Of a stretch of DNA of 64,000 nt, positions 61,316 to 64,000 are shown in pieces. The position numbers were made by a program, and so were the translations under genes. The notes under the pieces were generated by a model. The model was not told where the DNA came from. It worked only from the letters and a program-made list of their open reading frames with translations, and did not search any database. The number at the start of each line of letters is the position of its first letter. The first letter of the stretch is position 1. Location of the stretch: assembly GCF_002245695.1 (NCBI RefSeq), contig NZ_NOII01000001.1, forward strand, positions 1,116,001 to 1,180,000. The letters run 5' to 3'. The stretch comes from Fictibacillus aquaticus (GTDB lineage: Bacteria > Bacillota > Bacilli > Bacillales > Fictibacillaceae).

Positions 61316-63664
61316 TTATTGTGGTGCCGGCGCTTTTTCATTCTGAAACGAGCCGGCTGAGACGTTTGTCAGAAAATCACATGGCTCTCCGACATAAAAG
61401 ATCTGCAGCTCATGCATCGCCCGGGTACAAACGGTATAAAACAACTTTCGGTCAGATTCTTTGCTATAGATTTCATTCGATGCATCGTAAATGATCACTG
61501 CATCGAACTCAATTCCTTTAGCGAGGTATGATGGGATAACGACCACGCCTTTCTCGTACGCAACCGTTTCTTCTGCCATAAGCTTGACTTTCATTCTTCC
61601 CTTCAGTACGGAATAAACATCCTGACTTTCTTTGACTGTTTTGCAGATGACGGCAATGTTCTGGTGCCCCTCGCGTTCATAGGCAGCCACTTTATCCAAA
61701 ATCTCTTCATGAAGCTGATAACGGCTTGAAAGCTTACGCACACCCGGCAGCTGGCCGTCGCGGTTGAATGGAACGATGCTGCCGCCATTCTTTAACAGCT
61801 GTTTGGTGAACTCAACGATTTGCCGCGTCGACCGGTAGCTGCGGGATAGATGCACTTTCTCTGTCCGGTCAGAACTGAACAGCGTGCGAAGATGGTCGAA
61901 CGCATTTTCCGGTGAGTGTACATAAATGGACTGGTTTAAATCACCGAGAACCGTCCATTTTGCCCGCGGGAAGATCCGTTTAATGAATGCAAATTGAAAC
62001 GGCGAATAATCCTGCGCTTCGTCAATAAACACATGCTTCACCATCGTGTTCGTCTGAAACCCTTCAATTCTTTCTTTTAAAAACAAATACGGTGTTGCGT
62101 CCGAATTCGATAGTCTGCTTTCTGAAAGATCAATTTTCGTCTGATTGGCGATCGACTCCCAATCTTGCGGAAGCTCCTTCAGACAGTCATGTTCGTTGCG
62201 GATAAGATTACTGTAAATCGCCTTTACATTTACAAACTGCAGCTTTTGAATTTTGTTCCGTAATGGCTTGATTGCCTTATGCACAATTACGGCGGAAAGC
62301 TCTTCTTCTTCCCGCTTCAAGTCGTTGAATGTATCATTTGAATACTGCTTCTTCTTGCGCAGACGATTGTATAGCTTCGTATAGACACTCTCGTCCAGAT
62401 AATGCAGCTGTTCTTTCACCCAATCCGCATTGCGTTCCTTCTTTTCAAATTCCCTGACGTTCTTCAGAATCCATTCTGAAACAGTCTTCAGCCGGTTTGG
62501 AATCGAGATGCTGTCTTCAAACGAGTAAAAGTACTCAGTGATTTGCTTTGCAGACAAGATAGGCTTTCCGCGGAAATGAACTCCGCGGAACACCATGCCG
62601 CTTTCCTTCAAATTGCCGAGATAGCGTTCGATTCCTTCAAGGAAAGTGAGCGACGCTTTGTACCGTACCCCGGCTAGTTCTTTTTCGTAGCCATCCTCAT
62701 GCTGTGAGGAGAGCATATGCTCCATCTGCTCAAGCGGTGTTTCGATCGCAAAATCCTGGCCGAGGTGATGCTCGATATACGCTTGAAACGTCGTCTGCTC
62801 CATGTTTTCTTCACCAAGTTCAGGAAGTACGTTCGCGACATATGTGTTAAACATGGCGTTCGGCGAGAAAAGCAGGATCTCACTGGCGTTCAGCGTTTCA
62901 CGGTATTTGTACAGCAAATACGCCACACGCTGCAATGCCGCAGATGTCTTGCCGCAGCCTGCCGCACCCTGAACGACGAGCAGATCACCCCTTGTACTGC
63001 GGATAATCTCATTCTGCTCCTTTTGGATCGTGGCGACGATGCTCTTCATTTGAGCGTTCGCCTCGTTGCCGAGCACCTCTTGCAGCAGCTCATCGCCTAT
63101 TGTGACGCCTGTGTCAAACATACTCTTAATCTTACCGCCGCGGATGATGTATTGTCTTTTCAGCTCCATCTCACCCGAAACTTCACCGCCAGGGGCTGTA
63201 TACGATGCAGTACCTAATCCATGATCATAATATAAACTCGAGATTGGAGCGCGCCAGTCATATATAAGGAAATCGTTCGTCTCTTCATCATAAAAAGAAG
63301 AAATGCCGAGATAGATTTTATCTGCGTCTGATTCTGTTTCTTCTTTAAAATCAATCCTCCCAAAGTAAGGAGAATTTTTCAGTTTTACATATGTTTTCAT
63401 CTGTTGAGCGGCACCCTGGTGGCTTCGCTCGATCTCAGATAAAAGCTCTGCCTGCTGCCGGATGCTTGCCGCCGTTTCAGCCGCCTCAGCTGCGTCCTCG
63501 AAGTTGACGGTCACATCTTCCCAGAAGTTTTTCCGAATCTCGACGACCTCGCCTTTTTTGCCGCCAAGCACTTTATTAATCGCCTTCATCTTTCTGTCTA
63601 TTTTGCGTGAAAGCTGATCGACCCTTCTTTGTTCATCGATCCATTCCTGTTCCCACGTACCCAT
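61316..63664 (-). CDS. helD: HelD: UvrD/Rep-type ATPase that releases stalled RNA polymerase
   Basis: 782 aa. N-terminal coiled arm (about 1-80), Walker A GAAGCGKT (233-240), Walker B with FIDEAQDYSPFQ and late motifs GDLNQSIYV and LSRSYRSTRQI. HelD binds RNA polymerase in Bacilli, opens its clamp and recycles it; it was first named helicase IV. Length and N-terminal arm agree with B. subtilis HelD. Bases 62660-62671 carry a 12-mer copy. AAGGAGAG before ATG. Confidence 0.92.
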   Translation of the reverse strand: MGTWEQEWIDEQRRVDQLSRKIDRKMKAINKVLGGKKGEVVEIRKNFWEDVTVNFEDAAEAAETAASIRQQAELLSEIERSHQGAAQQMKTYVKLKNSPYFGRIDFKEETESDADKIYLGISSFYDEETNDFLIYDWRAPISSLYYDHGLGTASYTAPGGEVSGEMELKRQYIIRGGKIKSMFDTGVTIGDELLQEVLGNEANAQMKSIVATIQKEQNEIIRSTRGDLLVVQGAAGCGKTSAALQRVAYLLYKYRETLNASEILLFSPNAMFNTYVANVLPELGEENMEQTTFQAYIEHHLGQDFAIETPLEQMEHMLSSQHEDGYEKELAGVRYKASLTFLEGIERYLGNLKESGMVFRGVHFRGKPILSAKQITEYFYSFEDSISIPNRLKTVSEWILKNVREFEKKERNADWVKEQLHYLDESVYTKLYNRLRKKKQYSNDTFNDLKREEEELSAVIVHKAIKPLRNKIQKLQFVNVKAIYSNLIRNEHDCLKELPQDWESIANQTKIDLSESRLSNSDATPYLFLKERIEGFQTNTMVKHVFIDEAQDYSPFQFAFIKRIFPRAKWTVLGDLNQSIYVHSPENAFDHLRTLFSSDRTEKVHLSRSYRSTRQIVEFTKQLLKNGGSIVPFNRDGQLPGVRKLSSRYQLHEEILDKVAAYEREGHQNIAVICKTVKESQDVYSVLKGRMKVKLMAEETVAYEKGVVVIPSYLAKGIEFDAVIIYDASNEIYSKESDRKLFYTVCTRAMHELQIFYVGEPCDFLTNVSAGSFQNEKAPAPQ
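62660..62671 (-). repeat. GGGGTACGGTAC 12-mer inside helD
   Basis: Exact copy, read GGG GTA CGG TAC (GVRY) in the helD frame, the same frame as the copy at 26617. Confidence 0.8.
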
Positions 63665-63761
63665 GACATCTCTCCTTCGCCATCTTTACGTACAATTAGT
63701 GAAGAATCATTGTAAACGATTTTCATATAAACACAAAATGTAAAGCTCTTTCACAGGCAAC

Positions 63762-63794
63762 AAAAAAAGGAGCCATCTCTATAGATTCTCCTTT
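63762..63794 (-). terminator. Strong terminator between the right-edge gene and helD
   Basis: AAAGGAG/CTCCTTT arms with an inner ATCTCTATAGAT palindrome; seven T follow on the minus strand. Confidence 0.8.
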
Positions 63795-63839
63795 AAACTA
63801 TTTGGCTATGTAAGTCTTCATTCCTTTTTCACGATGAAA

Positions 63840-63859
63840 AACTCGGCATGCGCCGAGTT
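63840..63859 (-). terminator. Hairpin at the end of the right-edge gene
   Basis: Perfect AACTCGGC/GCCGAGTT stem with loop ATGC, followed by TTTTTCATC; the gene's TAA overlaps the arm. A second terminator follows 46 bases on. Confidence 0.8.
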
Positions 63860-64000
63860 AATTCGGATTAAGAAATGTTGTTTTGTATTCCGGTTGTTTC
63901 GCCTCTTCCTTAATAACAGACGGTTTTGCGATAATTGCTGCAGTATGGATCGGCAACAGTGTTACTGGTTTTTTTGTAAGAGGCTCATTATGAATGCTAG
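63858..64000 (-). CDS. C-terminal end of an unidentified protein (partial)
   Basis: Open frame entering from the right edge and ending at TAA 63860-63858. The last 46 residues include PLTKKPVTLLPIHTAAIIA and KPSVIKEEAKQPEYKTTFLN. Proline- and lysine-rich, no helix pattern; too little to name. The frame is supported by the terminator at its stop. Confidence 0.5.
   Translation of the reverse strand, partial: SIHNEPLTKKPVTLLPIHTAAIIAKPSVIKEEAKQPEYKTTFLNPN

Overview
The window looks like a stretch of chromosome from an aerobic, endospore-forming Bacillaceae bacterium (Bacillus or Fictibacillus type; the species cannot be fixed from sequence alone). Grounds: an alpha/beta-type small acid-soluble spore protein with its germination-protease site, strong AGGAGG ribosome binding sites, TTG/GTG starts, CcpA cre sites, a Zur box, RsbR-type STAS regulators, a YhfW-type Rieske oxidoreductase, a DctB-DctS-DctR system, a Bacillus-type Tat operon and heme O synthase. 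No tRNA, rRNA, phage, transposase or CRISPR array is visible; it reads as ordinary chromosome with many single-gene or two-gene units, each closed by a clear hairpin terminator.

Layout. 1-12.6 kb: end of a small membrane protein gene, a CheR methyltransferase plus CHASE3/GAF hybrid kinase operon, a Pro/Gly-rich protein, two MFS exporters, a GNAT, an ECF sigma/anti-sigma pair whose sigma gene carries an in-frame stop, and a PAS sensor kinase followed by a lipoprotein. 12.6-25.4 kb: TerC-type metal exporter, PAP2 phosphatase, topoisomerase III, SASP, Gfo/Idh oxidoreductase, a divergent zinc locus (COG0523 GTPase versus a two-component permease) around a Zur box, a PhoX-TatA-TatC operon and an Xaa-Pro peptidase. 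25.4-37 kb: DMT exporter, ANT(6)-type adenylyltransferase, AraC/GyrI regulator, CtaB, an SRPBCC/ArsR pair, a serine hydrolase, a MEDS protein, a full-length Ada, acetyltransferases and YbaK.

37-53 kb: the glyoxylate shunt operon (a 49-aa DnaJ-type zinc miniprotein, aceB, aceA) behind a leader with three copies of a 14-bp palindrome; a STAS protein, Nudix, the Rieske oxidoreductase; a cyanophycin locus (cphB-cphA) flanked by two paralogous small genes; DinB, a PP-loop ATPase, dctR-dctS diverging from dctB, and a cold-shock gene. 53-64 kb: small membrane and secreted proteins, an APH-like kinase and GNAT, dctA with a perfect cre site, an RsbR-type protein, a cupin and HelD.

Genes that appear to work together: DctB/DctS/DctR sense C4-dicarboxylates and probably drive dctA about 5 kb away, with cre sites adding carbon catabolite control, while aceB/aceA feed C2 carbon into the same pool; CphA/CphB store and release nitrogen; PhoX is most likely exported by the Tat pair beside it.

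The parts least explained by genes are (1) three intergenic arrays in which a 9-13 bp core recurs every 20-21 bp, with a different core in each array (17.03, 41.74 and 53.15 kb); (2) a 12-mer, GGGGTACGGTAC, present seven times, as hairpins between genes and as single copies inside three genes; and (3) the repeated palindrome upstream of the glyoxylate operon.
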